Origin: Cryobacterium sp. SO1
GTDB lineage: Bacteria > Actinomycetota > Actinomycetes > Actinomycetales > Microbacteriaceae
Direction: 5' to 3'
DNA length: 64,000 nucleotides
Assembly (NCBI RefSeq): GCF_004210215.2
Contig: NZ_CP067394.1
Span: 1,550,001 to 1,614,000, forward strand
Under the pieces are notes generated by a model. It was given only the letters and a program-made list of their open reading frames with translations. It ran no database searches and was not told the DNA's origin. Of the stretch, positions 20,060-29,416 are shown piece by piece. The translations under genes were made by a program, and so were the position numbers. Positions within the stretch are counted from its first letter, which is position 1. Every line of letters starts with the position of its first letter.

Positions 20060-20944
20060 CTACGGCTCCCGGGGAATCAGCCGTTCGGCCAGGAACTCGA
20101 CCGTGCGATCAAGCGCGGCCCTGGTGGGGTGCCCGGGCTCGTCGACGAGGCTGACCGTGAGCACGCAGTGCGCCGATGACGCGATTCCGGCCGCGTTGCC
20201 CGGCGACGAATCGATCTCGATGCTCTCGAAACCGGCACCGAACTCCGTACGCAGGGTCTGAAACCGTTCGGGCGGGCACCCGCGGTCGTCGGTGAACCGT
20301 AACGCCAGGATGCCGAGCCCCTCCGGGCCGTCGGTGGTGCGCTCCTTGAGGGTGTCGATGTCCCGCGGCGCCAGGCCGATCGAGGCTCGCCCGGACGCTC
20401 CGAGGGGGAGGGGCAGCGCCGGCTGGCTCAGCACCGCGGCCAGCACCGCCGGCTCCAGGGCCGTGGCCAGGGCGAAGCCGCCGGTGAGGCACATGCCGAT
20501 CACCCCCACCCCGGTGCCACGACTCGGGTCGACGCCAGCCGTGTTCGAGCCAGCCGTGCCTGCGTCAGCCGTGCCTGCGCCAGCCGTGCCGGCGCCGTCG
20601 GCCCAGGCCTGACGCACCAGCGCCCGCAGCCATCCCGTGGCGCCCGCCGGCTGGCGGGTGAGCCCGCGGAACTCCCTGGACACACAGATGCGGCCGATGG
20701 CGCGCAGCATCGCGCCCGTGGTGACCACCGCACCCGGCGTCCCGAACAGGCTCGGCAGGTACACCCTGAAACCGCGGTCGACCAGGCGGCGCGCCAGGTC
20801 GACCACACCGGGATGGAGCCCGGGGATCTCGTGAAGGAGCACCACGCCCGGTCCGTTCCCGGCCGTGAAGACCTGGTGCGAATAGCCATTGTGACTGAAC
20901 GCGGACTCGGTGAAGCCCGTAAGCGCTGGGGGTGGCTGGGTCAT
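20060..20944 (-). CDS. Dienelactone hydrolase family protein with a repeat insertion
   Basis: 294 residues. Alpha/beta hydrolase of DLH type: VVLLHEIPGLHPGVVDLARRL near 35, nucleophile Cys in GMCLTGGFAL near 152, Asp in TDDRGCPPE near 220 and His in SSAHCVLTV near 255. A Cys rather than Ser nucleophile fits the DLH group. Between the N-terminal part and the nucleophile lies an Ala/Gly/Thr insert built from four 15-bp units (20534-20593). TATCTT 7 nt before the ATG suggests a leaderless mRNA. Natural substrate unknown; many homologues are general esterases. Confidence 0.82.
   Translation of the reverse strand: MTQPPPALTGFTESAFSHNGYSHQVFTAGNGPGVVLLHEIPGLHPGVVDLARRLVDRGFRVYLPSLFGTPGAVVTTGAMLRAIGRICVSREFRGLTRQPAGATGWLRALVRQAWADGAGTAGAGTADAGTAGSNTAGVDPSRGTGVGVIGMCLTGGFALATALEPAVLAAVLSQPALPLPLGASGRASIGLAPRDIDTLKERTTDGPEGLGILALRFTDDRGCPPERFQTLRTEFGAGFESIEIDSSPGNAAGIASSAHCVLTVSLVDEPGHPTRAALDRTVEFLAERLIPREP
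20534..20593. repeat. 15-bp coding tandem repeat, four units
   Basis: Four consecutive 15-bp units close to GCCAGCCGTGCCTGC inside the hydrolase gene, giving an AGTAG-like five-residue repeat. In-frame period means copy-number change would not break the gene. Confidence 0.8.
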
Positions 20945-20951
20945 GGCTTTG

Positions 20952-20957
20952 AAGATA
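20952..20957 (-). promoter_or_regulatory. -10 box for leaderless hydrolase transcript
   Basis: TATCTT on the minus strand, 7 nt before the ATG at 20944. Confidence 0.45.
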
Positions 20958-21167
20958 GCCCCCTCCGGCGGATGAGCCCACGTGGCGGCGTCTCATCCGT
21001 TTCGGGGGAATCCGAAATGGCACCATCGGCGGGACGCAGATTGATTGCTACCGTCTGCGGCGAGAGGCCGGCGTGCCGATGTGGTGCGCCTGCCGAACAC
21101 CGCAGAAACCGAACCCCGCAGAAACCGAACCCCGACAGGGCCCAGCCCTGGAAATGGAGCGATACCC

Positions 21168-21485
21168 ATGGCCACAGGAACAACGCCGATATTGGATGTG
21201 GCGGCCGAGATCAACGCTGTCTCGCTGGCCCGCACCGACCTGGACCCGCGCACGCTGATGATCGCCAGGATCGCGGCCCTGGTGGCCGTCGATGCCCCGG
21301 TCGGATCGTATTTCATGCACGTCGGACCGGCAGTGGAGATGGGGCTGAGCGCCGATGACATCGAGGACGTCCTGGTCGCCGTTGCGCCGATCGTGGGCAC
21401 TCCACGGCTTCTGTCGTCGGCGCGCAAGATCGTGGAGGCCTTCGACCTCGCCATCCAACTCGATTCAGAAGGCGACACCCAGTAA
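21168..21485 (+). CDS. Carboxymuconolactone-decarboxylase-family protein
   Basis: 105 residues from the ATG with GGAG 9 nt upstream; the longer frame from 21045 adds low-complexity sequence and is not used. The helical core (TLMIARIAALVAVDAPVGSYFMHV, GLSADDIEDVLVAVAPIVGTPRLLSSA) matches CMD/AhpD-like folds. The CXXC pair and proton-relay His of AhpD are absent, so peroxidase activity is unlikely. Standalone small CMD proteins of this type have no firm function. Just upstream (21101-21135) a 16-17-bp unit is repeated. Confidence 0.75.
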   Translation: MATGTTPILDVAAEINAVSLARTDLDPRTLMIARIAALVAVDAPVGSYFMHVGPAVEMGLSADDIEDVLVAVAPIVGTPRLLSSARKIVEAFDLAIQLDSEGDTQ

Positions 21486-21540
21486 CGCCGGAGTCCAGCG
21501 TGGCCGCTCCGAGCGGCCCGTCCAGTGAGGAGCGCCACCA

Positions 21541-22146
21541 GTGAAAAAGCCCGTCGTCTTCCTGACCCTGCTGGTGCTCCTTGCCGGATGCTCCGCCGCC
21601 GACGGCACCGATCCGTCGCCGAGCAGTACCGCCCCGTCAGCGTCGTCCACCCCGTCGGCTGGGCAGACCGCATCGCCGCCGACCGACGAACAGGTCACCT
21701 GGGCCGGCACGGTCTGCAGCGACACGTCGACCCTGGAGGCCGACGTCCAGGAGCTCGCAATGGCGGCAGCCACCGACGTTGATGAGGTGGGCACCGCGGT
21801 GTCAGACCAAATGGACACCATCTCCGCCTCGGCGAGCACACTGGTCGACACCGTCAAGTCCCCGCCGGAGAACCTCGGCGACGATCCGGAGTTGCTGGCC
21901 GTGCAGGACTCGATCGACGCCGTCGACCAGTCGTTGAAGTCCCTCCAGGCCAGCGCCAGTGCCGTGGAGGGCGCCACCGGTGCTGACCTGGTGGGCGCGC
22001 TCGCGACGCTCGTCGGTGGCACCGGCGCCGTGATCGCCAACGTCGCCGAGACCGTGCAGACCATCACGATGGCAACCCGGGACACCTCCAGCACCCTCGG
22101 CCAGGCCTTTCGGGCCGCACCCGAGTGCGCCACCCTCACCACCTAA
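21541..22146 (+). CDS. Secreted lipoprotein of unknown function
   Basis: 201 residues, GTG start after GAGGAGCG. A signal peptide (MKKPVVFLTLLVLLAGC) ends in a lipobox with Cys 17. It is followed by a Ser/Thr/Pro-rich linker to about 50 and then a helical domain (DEVGTAVSDQMDTISASASTL; LKSLQASASAVEGA) with no recognised motif. One Cys pair (about 58 and 197) could form a disulfide. Lipid-anchored on the outer face of the membrane; role unknown. It precedes the HspR-regulated clp gene by about 190 nt. Confidence 0.75.
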   Translation: MKKPVVFLTLLVLLAGCSAADGTDPSPSSTAPSASSTPSAGQTASPPTDEQVTWAGTVCSDTSTLEADVQELAMAAATDVDEVGTAVSDQMDTISASASTLVDTVKSPPENLGDDPELLAVQDSIDAVDQSLKSLQASASAVEGATGADLVGALATLVGGTGAVIANVAETVQTITMATRDTSSTLGQAFRAAPECATLTT

Positions 22147-22159
22147 CCGCGACCCCGTC

Positions 22160-22192
22160 CATTGGGTGATCTCGACAGGCTCGATCAGCGGG
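22160..22192. repeat. REP-like dyad (single copy here)
   Basis: TGATCTCGACAGGCTCGATCA is embedded here. Similar TCTCGACARGCTCGA dyads are common intergenic repeats in Microbacteriaceae as I recall; no second copy exists in this window, so the call rests on memory. Confidence 0.3.
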
Positions 22193-22277
22193 TGAGGGCG
22201 CCGGCGGGATGCCGTTTGGGCCGCGCACAGGGGAGTCCCAGGATGCGGCGGGAATGAAACACAGGTCCAAACGTTGA

Positions 22278-22298
22278 CTTGAGTCGAGGGCACTCAAG
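22278..22298 (+). promoter_or_regulatory. HAIR element (HspR operator)
   Basis: CTTGAGT-N7-ACTCAAG, an exact match to the HspR-associated inverted repeat known from Streptomyces and mycobacteria. It overlaps TTGACT (22274-22279), a good -35 box, so HspR would block the promoter. Heat or unfolded protein should relieve repression through DnaK-HspR. Confidence 0.9.
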
Positions 22299-22339
22299 TT
22301 TTGGGTTTCCTCCTCGTATCGATTCCCCAGGAGGTTTCC

Positions 22340-24910
22340 TTGCCTACATACTTCGGCCCGACCGGTTCCGAAAACGGTTCGTTCGACGAATTCCTGGCCC
22401 GCTACCTGCAGGGCCAGCGCCAGGCGCAGTCCGGCCGTCCCATCGAGATCACCCGGCTGCTCAGCCGCCGCACCCACGAACTCCTCGTGCAAGCGGCCAA
22501 GTTCGCCCACGGCCACGGCCACGCCCACGTGGACGCCCTGCACCTGCTTCGGGTCATGGTGGAGCAGGAACCCGCGGTCTCGGCCATCCGCCAGGCCGGT
22601 GGCGACCCCGCCGCGATCGTGACCGCCGCCGACGAGCGTCTCCCGGAGTCGAGTGACCAGCAAGCCACGTCGGCGCCGGCCCTCACGCCGTCCGCGCAGC
22701 GCGCCCTGCTGGATGCCCACCAGGTCGCCCGCGCCTTCGGCTCCACCTACATCGACCCCGAACACCTGTTCTTCGCGTTCGTGGTGAACCAGGACGCCCC
22801 CGCCGCCCAGGTGCTGGCCGCCGCCGGCGTCACGGCCGAATCGCTGCAGGCCGGTGCCCAGCAGGCAGCGAACGAGGACGCGCAGACCGAAAGCGGCGTC
22901 GCGAAGAACGGCGAGGCATCCGACACCCCGATGCTCGACACCTACGGCGTCGACCTCACCGAGCGCGCCCGCTCCGGCAAGCTCGACCCGGTGATCGGCC
23001 GCGGCGACGAGATCGAGCAGACCGTCGAGATCCTCTCCCGGCGCACCAAGAACAACCCGGTGCTGATCGGCGAGGCCGGCGTGGGCAAGACCGCCGTCGT
23101 CGATGGCCTGGCCCAGGCCATCGTGGACGGCTTGGTGCCCGAGCAACTGCGCGGCAAGCGCGTCATCGCGCTCGACCTGCCCGCCATGCTCGCCGGCACC
23201 CGCTACCGCGGCGACTTCGAGGAGCGCCTCACCAAGACCATGGATGAGATCAGCGAACGCAGCGATCAGATCATCGTCTTCATCGACGAGCTGCACACCG
23301 TCGTCGGTGCCGGCGGCTCCGGCGAGGGCGGAATGGACGCCGGCAACATCCTCAAGCCGCGCCTGGCGCGCGGAGAGCTGCACGTCGTGGGTGCCACCAC
23401 CCTGAACGAGTACCGCAAGGTCGAGAAGGACCCGGCGCTGGAACGCCGTTTCCAGCCCGTGCGGGTGGGCGAGCCCGGCATCGAGGATGCCGTGAAGATC
23501 CTCGCCGGCCTGCAGGAGCGTTACGCCGAGCACCACTCGGTGCGCTACACGGATGCCGCGATCCGCGCCGCCGTGGAAATGAGCGCCCGGTACATCCCGG
23601 ACCGGTTCCTGCCCGACAAGGCCATCGACCTGATCGACCAGGCCGGCGCCCGTACCCGCCTGGCCCTCGGCTCCCGCGTGGACGTCGCGGGCTTGCGTGA
23701 GAAGCAGTCCGCGCTCGAGTCGGCGAAGGCCCAAGCGGTCGCCGCGGAACAGTACGAGGAGGCGTCCCGGTTGCGCGACGAGGCCGAGACGGTCTCGGCG
23801 AGCATCGACGCGGCCATCGTCAGCCAGGGTGGTGAGGACTCCGGTCCGTCCGCCGTGGTGGACGAGGCCGAGATCGCAGCGATCATCGCCAGGTCCACCG
23901 GCATCCCGGCGAGCCGCCTCACCGCGGGGGACCGCGAACGTCTGGCCACGCTCAAGGATGACCTGCACCAGCGGGTCATCGGGCAGGACGACGCGGTGAA
24001 CGTGATCGCCAAGGCCGTGCGGCGCAACCGCACCGGCATGGGCGACGCCTCCCGGCCGGTCGGCAGCTTCCTTTTCCTCGGCCCCACCGGGGTGGGCAAG
24101 ACCGAGCTGGCCAAGTCCCTGGCCGCCTCGCTGTTCGGTGAGGAGAAGGCCATGCTGCGCTTCGACATGAGCGAGTTCAGCGAACGCCACACCGCCAGCC
24201 GCCTGGTCGGCGCCCCTCCCGGCTACGTCGGTTACGACGAGGCCGGCCAGCTGACCGAACACGTGCGGCGGAACCCGTATTCGGTGGTGCTGCTCGACGA
24301 GATCGAGAAGGCACACCCGGATGTCTTCAACCTGCTGCTGCAGGTGCTGGACGACGGCCGGCTCACCGACGGCCAGGGGCGCACGGTGGACTTCCGTAAC
24401 ACGGTCGTCATCATGACGTCGAACATCGGCTCGGAGGTGCTGGCCAGCCGCAGCGGCGCGCTCGGCTTCACCGCGGATCTCGACGGCGCCGGCAACGGCT
24501 TCGGTTCGGAGAAGGCGTTGCGCGACCGGGTGATGGCCAAGCTGCGCGAGGCCATGCGGCCCGAGTTCCTCAACCGCATCGACGAGATCGTGCTGTTCCG
24601 GAAGCTCGATCAGCCGCAGCTCCGCCAAATCGTGCGGCTGCTGCTCGAGCAGACCCGGTCGCGCCTTACGTCCCAGCACCTCGGCCTTACCGTGAGTGAC
24701 GAGGCCGTGGATTGGATCGCCGAGCGGGGGTACCAGCCCGAATACGGGGCGCGGCCACTGCGCCGTGTCATCCAGCGTGAGCTCGACGACCGCATCGCCG
24801 ACCTCCTTGTCGACTCCCGCTTGGCTGCCGGCGCAGAGGTCACGGTATCCGTCGCCGACGACACCCTCGTCGTCGCAGCAGTTCCGGTGCAGCTCCCACT
24901 GGCGGCCTGA
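22340..24910 (+). CDS. HspR-controlled Clp ATPase (ClpC-like unfoldase)
   Basis: 856 residues from a TTG start chosen because AGGAGG lies 5 nt upstream (22329-22334); the frame opens earlier, inside the HAIR element, with no ribosome site. Clp-N repeats cover about 45-185. AAA+ modules have Walker A GEAGVGKT (about 243) and GPTGVGKT (about 581), with VFIDEL and VLLDEIEK Walker B motifs. The middle domain is short and UVR-like ([14 protein letters not shown]), unlike ClpB, and the second module carries a GALGF loop at the place where ClpP-docking loops occur. So it may feed ClpP rather than act as a pure disaggregase. HspR control of such a ClpC-type protein is notable. Confidence 0.85.
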   Translation: MPTYFGPTGSENGSFDEFLARYLQGQRQAQSGRPIEITRLLSRRTHELLVQAAKFAHGHGHAHVDALHLLRVMVEQEPAVSAIRQAGGDPAAIVTAADERLPESSDQQATSAPALTPSAQRALLDAHQVARAFGSTYIDPEHLFFAFVVNQDAPAAQVLAAAGVTAESLQAGAQQAANEDAQTESGVAKNGEASDTPMLDTYGVDLTERARSGKLDPVIGRGDEIEQTVEILSRRTKNNPVLIGEAGVGKTAVVDGLAQAIVDGLVPEQLRGKRVIALDLPAMLAGTRYRGDFEERLTKTMDEISERSDQIIVFIDELHTVVGAGGSGEGGMDAGNILKPRLARGELHVVGATTLNEYRKVEKDPALERRFQPVRVGEPGIEDAVKILAGLQERYAEHHSVRYTDAAIRAAVEMSARYIPDRFLPDKAIDLIDQAGARTRLALGSRVDVAGLREKQSALESAKAQAVAAEQYEEASRLRDEAETVSASIDAAIVSQGGEDSGPSAVVDEAEIAAIIARSTGIPASRLTAGDRERLATLKDDLHQRVIGQDDAVNVIAKAVRRNRTGMGDASRPVGSFLFLGPTGVGKTELAKSLAASLFGEEKAMLRFDMSEFSERHTASRLVGAPPGYVGYDEAGQLTEHVRRNPYSVVLLDEIEKAHPDVFNLLLQVLDDGRLTDGQGRTVDFRNTVVIMTSNIGSEVLASRSGALGFTADLDGAGNGFGSEKALRDRVMAKLREAMRPEFLNRIDEIVLFRKLDQPQLRQIVRLLLEQTRSRLTSQHLGLTVSDEAVDWIAERGYQPEYGARPLRRVIQRELDDRIADLLVDSRLAAGAEVTVSVADDTLVVAAVPVQLPLAA

Positions 24911-25135
24911 GGCGGTAGGACCGGCGCCGGGGCGCAGCCTCAAGCCATGAAGCTGCCCTGGTGTCGGCCCAGTTCCTGCTGCTGACCGGCAAGCCTGCCG
25001 GCGGTCGTCCGGCTGAAGTCCTGAAGGCAGGAAGTCGTAAGCAGTCCGTAAGGCCTGACGAAGGCGCCATCGGGGAGGATGGAGGGAGACGATACGAGTC
25101 CATTTCGGTGAGAACCGTGGCCAAAGGATATCTTC

Positions 25136-25633
25136 ATGAACATGCGCAAGGTCTTCACCACTGTGGCCCTGATCGTCGCGGTGGTCGCAGGGGTGAGCGG
25201 CTGTGCCGGCAGCCCCGCCAGCAGACAATCCGATAGCCCGTCCGGTACCGGATCCGACAGCTCAGTCGAAGCGACGGCCACCCCGGCCACTCCGGCGGCA
25301 GGCGAGGCGCCCACCCCGGCCGTAGCCGCCGGTGCCTACATCGAGTATTCCGACGGAATCGTCGCGAAGACCGAGGGCACCAAGGTGCTCTTTTTCCATG
25401 CGTCCTGGTGCCCGAATTGCCGGGCACTGGAGAAAGACATCAACGCGGGCCCGATCCCTGCCGGGCTCACCATCATCAAGGTCGACTTCGACAACTCCGC
25501 CGAACTGCGTCAGCAGTATGGCGTCACCCTGCAGACGACCGTGGTCTACGTCGACGACGACGGGTCCGAGCTCGGCAAGGCGATCCTCGCCGAAGATCCC
25601 AGCCTCGACGCCCTCGTCGCCGCGGCACCGTAG
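25136..25633 (+). CDS. Thioredoxin-fold lipoprotein
   Basis: 165 residues; AAGGA 8 nt before ATG. A lipoprotein signal (VVAGVSGC, Cys 23), a Ser/Thr/Pro/Ala linker to about 65, and a thioredoxin-like domain with FFHASWCPNCRAL (Cys 92 and 95) follow. It probably acts outside the membrane as a thiol-disulfide or reductant-relay protein. Its stop overlaps the GTG of the CcdA-like gene (TAGTG), which would supply electrons across the membrane. The pair resembles CcdA-plus-thioredoxin modules for cytochrome maturation or extracellular disulfide repair. Confidence 0.85.
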   Translation: MNMRKVFTTVALIVAVVAGVSGCAGSPASRQSDSPSGTGSDSSVEATATPATPAAGEAPTPAVAAGAYIEYSDGIVAKTEGTKVLFFHASWCPNCRALEKDINAGPIPAGLTIIKVDFDNSAELRQQYGVTLQTTVVYVDDDGSELGKAILAEDPSLDALVAAAP

Positions 25634-26373
25634 TGAATGGTTTGCTCCTGGTGAGCTTTGCCGCCGGAATCCTGACCGTCGCTGCCCCCTGCGTGCTGCC
25701 GCTCCTGCCCGTGATCGTGGGCGGATCGATTGTGAGCGAGGATGCCGACCCGCGTCGGGCGCGCCTGCGACCGCTGGTCATCGCCGCCTCCCTGGCCGTC
25801 AGCGTGGTCGCGTTCACCCTGCTGCTGAAGGCGACCACGGCATTGCTGGGTATTCCGCCGCAGGTGTGGCAGATCATAGCCGGTGGCATAGTGGTGCTGC
25901 TGGGCGTGAACTTGCTGGCCCCGGCGATCTGGGAGCGAGTCTCATCCGCCTTCGGCCTGCAGAATCGGAGCAACCGCGCACTGGACGCGTCGATCGGGCG
26001 ACAGAGCCTGGGCGGGGATGTCCTCACGGGGGCTGCGCTCGGGCCGGTCTTCAGCAGTTGCAGTCCCACCTACGCGCTCATCGTCGCGACCGTGCTTCCG
26101 GTCTCTTTCGGCGAGGGGCTCCTCTACATCGTCGTCTACGCGGTCGGCCTCGCCGGCACGCTCATGCTGGTGGCCTACTTCGGACGGTCCTTTGCCAGGC
26201 GGCTGGGCTGGCTGGCCAACCCATCGGGGTGGTTCCGCCGGGCCATCGGTGTTGCCTTCATCCTCGTCGGGATCGCTGTCGTGTTCGGGCTCGACAAGGC
26301 CCTGCAGTCGTTCGTCCTCGACCTCGGCTGGTACGACCCGATCGCCGGGCTCGAGGAGCTTCTGCGCTCCTGA
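25633..26373 (+). CDS. ccdA: CcdA/DsbD-like membrane electron carrier
   Basis: 246 residues from GTG overlapping the previous stop, without its own ribosome site, implying translational coupling. Six membrane segments are expected. The two redox Cys are in TVAAPCVLPLLP (about 20) and GPVFSSCSPTYAL (about 142), as in CcdA. It transfers electrons from cytoplasmic thioredoxin to the extracytoplasmic thioredoxin-like lipoprotein encoded immediately upstream. No cytochrome c maturation genes are present in the window. Confidence 0.85.
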   Translation: MNGLLLVSFAAGILTVAAPCVLPLLPVIVGGSIVSEDADPRRARLRPLVIAASLAVSVVAFTLLLKATTALLGIPPQVWQIIAGGIVVLLGVNLLAPAIWERVSSAFGLQNRSNRALDASIGRQSLGGDVLTGAALGPVFSSCSPTYALIVATVLPVSFGEGLLYIVVYAVGLAGTLMLVAYFGRSFARRLGWLANPSGWFRRAIGVAFILVGIAVVFGLDKALQSFVLDLGWYDPIAGLEELLRS

Positions 26374-26504
26374 GCCGCTGCGTCTGCCCAACGGCGACCG
26401 CTCGGCCGCGTGACGGATTCGATCCCGCGCTCTCCCGGTCGGGGGACGACACCCAGCCCCACCACCAGTGGCTAAACTGGTCGTTTGATTTGAGGGGTGT
26501 TTGA

Positions 26505-28748
26505 GTGGTTGATCAGGAGCTCGCGCGCGAACAGGATTACGTCGCCACGCTGTACGCGCGCCTCGACGCGCTGCAGCGGGAGGCCGAGGCGCAGCTGAAG
26601 GCCGTGCGGATGCTCGACGTCGGCGGAAACCACCAGTCCAGATCAGAGCGCGACACCTTCGCCCGCACCTACGAGGACCGCATCGTGCAGCTGCGTGAGG
26701 TCGACGACCGCCTGGCGTTCGGCCGGCTGGAGACTACTCCCGAAGACGACGACGACAGCCCGGTCTACCGATACATCGGGCGGGTGGGCCTCCGCGACGA
26801 GAACCTGCAGCCGATCCTGCTGGACTGGCGGGTGCCGCAGGCCAGCGCCTTCTACCAGGCCACAGCCGCGACGCCGCTCGGCGCCCGCTCCCGCCGGCAC
26901 CTGCTCTCCAGCGGCCGCCGGATCATCCGCATCGAAGACGAGATCCTGGATGCCGCGCTGCTGGACGGCGACACCGCCAACCTGCACCAGGGCGAGGGGG
27001 CGCTGCTCTCCGCGCTGACCGCCCAGCGCACCGGGCACATGAGCGACATCGTCTCGACCATCCAGGCCGAACAGGACCGCATCATCCGCTCGGGGCTGAA
27101 CGGGGTGCTCGTCGTGCAGGGCGGCCCCGGCACCGGCAAGACCGCCGTGGCGCTGCACCGCGCGGCCTACCTGCTCTATACACACCGCGACCGCCTGCAG
27201 AACTCCGGCGTGCTCATCGTCGGCCCGTCCACCTCGTTCCTGCAGTACATCGAGGCCGTGCTGCCGTCTCTGGGCGAGACCGGGGTGGTGCTCGCCTCGG
27301 TGGGCCAGCTGTTCCCCGGCGTCGAGGCCAGCCACGAGGATGCGCCGGCCGCCGCCGCGCTGAAGGGCCAGACCTTCATGGCCGACCTGATCGCCCGGGC
27401 CGTGAAGAGTCGGCAGAAGGTGCCAGCCACCAGCCAGAAGCTGCTCGTGAACGGCGACACCCTTGTACTCAAGCCCCAGCTGATCGAGTCCGCCATCCAT
27501 CGGGCCCGCTCCGGCGGCAAGCCGCACAACGAGGCCCGCGTGGTCTTCGTCAAGCACGCACTGAACTCCCTGGCCCGGGAGTGGCTCGAGCAGCTCAAGA
27601 TGCAGGGCCGGTCGATGGACGACACCGACCTGCCGATGCTGCGCGAAGACCTGCGCCTGGCCGACGACGTGCGGGTGGCGCTGAACACGGCGTGGTTGCC
27701 GCTCACCCCGCAGAAGCTCGTGCAGGACCTCTATGCCCGGCCGCAGTGGCTCGAAGAACTCACCCCGCGCTGGCGGGCCGCCCAGCGGGCGCTGCTCTAC
27801 CGGGCCCGTGACGCCGACTTCACGATCGCCGACATCCCGCTGCTCGACGAGGCCGCCGAGCACCTCGGCGAGTACAGCGCCGTTGACGCCGCGCAGAAGC
27901 GCGAGGCCAAGGAACAGCGCAAGCGCGACATCGAGAACGCCGAACTGGCCATTGCGAACATGGACGTGAAGGGCCTCGTGAACGCGAAGGCCCTCGCCGA
28001 CAACTTCGCCGAACTCGGCGACCGGGCCACCACCGCCGAACGGGCGGCGCTGGATCGCAGCTGGACCTACGGGCACGTGATCGTGGACGAGGCTCAGGAG
28101 CTCTCGCCCATGCAGTGGCGGCTGCTGATGCGCCGCGGCCCGCGTCGCTCGTTCACCATCGTGGGCGACATCGCCCAGGCCGCCGCGGCCGCGGCCGCCG
28201 ACAGCTGGCGGGAAGCGTTGGCGCCCGTGCTGGAGGCCTCGTTCGAGGCCGACCGGTGGCGACTCGAGGAACTCACGGTCAACTACCGCACCCCCAGCCA
28301 GATCGCCGAGGCCGCCGAGAAGATGGCCGTGGCGCACGGCCTGCCGATCACCGCGTCCCGCACGGTGCGCGCCAGCGACTGGCCGGTCGAGGTGCTCACG
28401 GATGCGCTCGACGCGGTGCGCCGCGAACGCGCGCTGGGCGTGGGCGGCACCGTGGCGGTGATCGTGGTGGAGGAGCACATCGACGCCCTCGCCGCGACCC
28501 TCGGCGCCGAATTCGGTGATGTCGTCGGCCGGGGTGCGCTCGGCCTGCTGCGGGAGGTGGCCCTGCTCACCCCGCAGGACTCCAAGGGGCTGGAGTTCGA
28601 TGCCGTGATCGTCGTGGATCCCGCCGCCATCGTGGCGGCATCCGAACGCGGCGCCGGTGCGCTCTACGTGGCGATGACCCGCGCCACGCAGCGCTTGTAC
28701 CTGGTGAGCGACGGCCCGTTGCCCGCGGGTCTGGGCGACCTGCCCTAG
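26505..28748 (+). CDS. helD: HelD-type RNA polymerase recycling ATPase
   Basis: 747 residues, GTG start; TAAACT at 26473 is a possible -10 box. The N-terminal coiled coil (ARLDALQREAEAQLKAVRM) matches the HelD arm that enters the RNAP secondary channel. It is followed by DWRVPQASAFYQA, Walker A GGPGTGKTAVALHRA (about 206), and the UvrD-like motifs VIVDEAQELSPMQW (about 526) and a C-terminal SKGLEFDAVIVVDP. HelD removes stalled or rifampicin-blocked RNA polymerase from DNA; actinobacterial class II members include rifampicin-resistance forms. I see no rifampicin-associated element in the 130-bp upstream gap. Confidence 0.87.
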   Translation: MVDQELAREQDYVATLYARLDALQREAEAQLKAVRMLDVGGNHQSRSERDTFARTYEDRIVQLREVDDRLAFGRLETTPEDDDDSPVYRYIGRVGLRDENLQPILLDWRVPQASAFYQATAATPLGARSRRHLLSSGRRIIRIEDEILDAALLDGDTANLHQGEGALLSALTAQRTGHMSDIVSTIQAEQDRIIRSGLNGVLVVQGGPGTGKTAVALHRAAYLLYTHRDRLQNSGVLIVGPSTSFLQYIEAVLPSLGETGVVLASVGQLFPGVEASHEDAPAAAALKGQTFMADLIARAVKSRQKVPATSQKLLVNGDTLVLKPQLIESAIHRARSGGKPHNEARVVFVKHALNSLAREWLEQLKMQGRSMDDTDLPMLREDLRLADDVRVALNTAWLPLTPQKLVQDLYARPQWLEELTPRWRAAQRALLYRARDADFTIADIPLLDEAAEHLGEYSAVDAAQKREAKEQRKRDIENAELAIANMDVKGLVNAKALADNFAELGDRATTAERAALDRSWTYGHVIVDEAQELSPMQWRLLMRRGPRRSFTIVGDIAQAAAAAAADSWREALAPVLEASFEADRWRLEELTVNYRTPSQIAEAAEKMAVAHGLPITASRTVRASDWPVEVLTDALDAVRRERALGVGGTVAVIVVEEHIDALAATLGAEFGDVVGRGALGLLREVALLTPQDSKGLEFDAVIVVDPAAIVAASERGAGALYVAMTRATQRLYLVSDGPLPAGLGDLP

Positions 28749-28783
28749 CGCTTCATCGGCTGGGCCTGGCAACTCGAGAGGGG

Positions 28784-29413
28784 CTATGGCCGCTCGGCCG
28801 GGCGGGGCCGGAGGGACCGGATGGTCGCGAGCAGCGCCTCACGGTTCACGGATGCCGGGCTGCGGATGGCCTGGATGGACGCGCCGTGGATGAGCGCCAC
28901 GACCGTCGAAGCAAGGTCGTCGCCCGAGACGCCGCCCGCGCCCGCACCGGCACCCGCACCGGCACCCGTATCGGTGCCCGGGCCGGCCACCTCGCGGCAG
29001 ACCGGCAGGAAGGCCTCCAGATACCGGCCGAAGGAGGCCTCGATGCGGGTGCGGAAGAGGTCGTCGCGGCGGGAGAAGTACAACGCGAACAGCAGCTCGA
29101 CGCCCGCGTGGTGCTCGACCAGACGGTCGAGCTCGACCCGGATCATCCGTTCGAGGCGGTCCCACGGGGCCAGTGCTGACAGCGACGGGTCGGTGAGCGC
29201 GTTGAGGGTGCCGGTCAGCAGCCCATCGAGCAGGGCCTGGAGCAGGCCGTCCTTGGACTGGAAGTGGAAGAACACCAGGCCGGGGGAGATGCCGGCCGTG
29301 GTGGCGACGCGGCGGGCGGTGACGGCGTCCAGACCCTCGGTGAGGGCGATCCGGTAGGCGGCGGCCAGGATGGCGTCCGAGCGTTCCTGCTCGGGCAGTT
29401 TGGGTCCGCCCAT
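28784..29413 (-). CDS. TetR-family regulator
   Basis: 209 residues. The N-terminal helix-turn-helix (ILAAAYRIALTEGLDAVTARRVATTAGISPGLVFFHF split over residues 14-51) is canonical TetR. The C-terminal ligand domain contains a Gly/Ala dipeptide run (about 150-160) encoded by a short GC-rich repeat. It starts 4 nt after the stop of the DoxX-like gene and is surely co-transcribed with it, so it probably controls that gene and itself. Ligand unknown. Confidence 0.85.
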   Translation of the reverse strand: MGGPKLPEQERSDAILAAAYRIALTEGLDAVTARRVATTAGISPGLVFFHFQSKDGLLQALLDGLLTGTLNALTDPSLSALAPWDRLERMIRVELDRLVEHHAGVELLFALYFSRRDDLFRTRIEASFGRYLEAFLPVCREVAGPGTDTGAGAGAGAGAGGVSGDDLASTVVALIHGASIQAIRSPASVNREALLATIRSLRPRPAERP

Positions 29414-29416
29414 GGG

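Noticed and set aside
22136..25228. 1030-codon open frame antisense to the Clp ATPase
   Set aside because: Shadow of a strongly conserved plus-strand gene; no motif and it crosses the HAIR element.
26374..26504. Rifampicin-associated element before helD
   Set aside because: No match to the known 19-bp dyad; only a weak CCAGT-N6-ACTGG dyad at 26465-26480.
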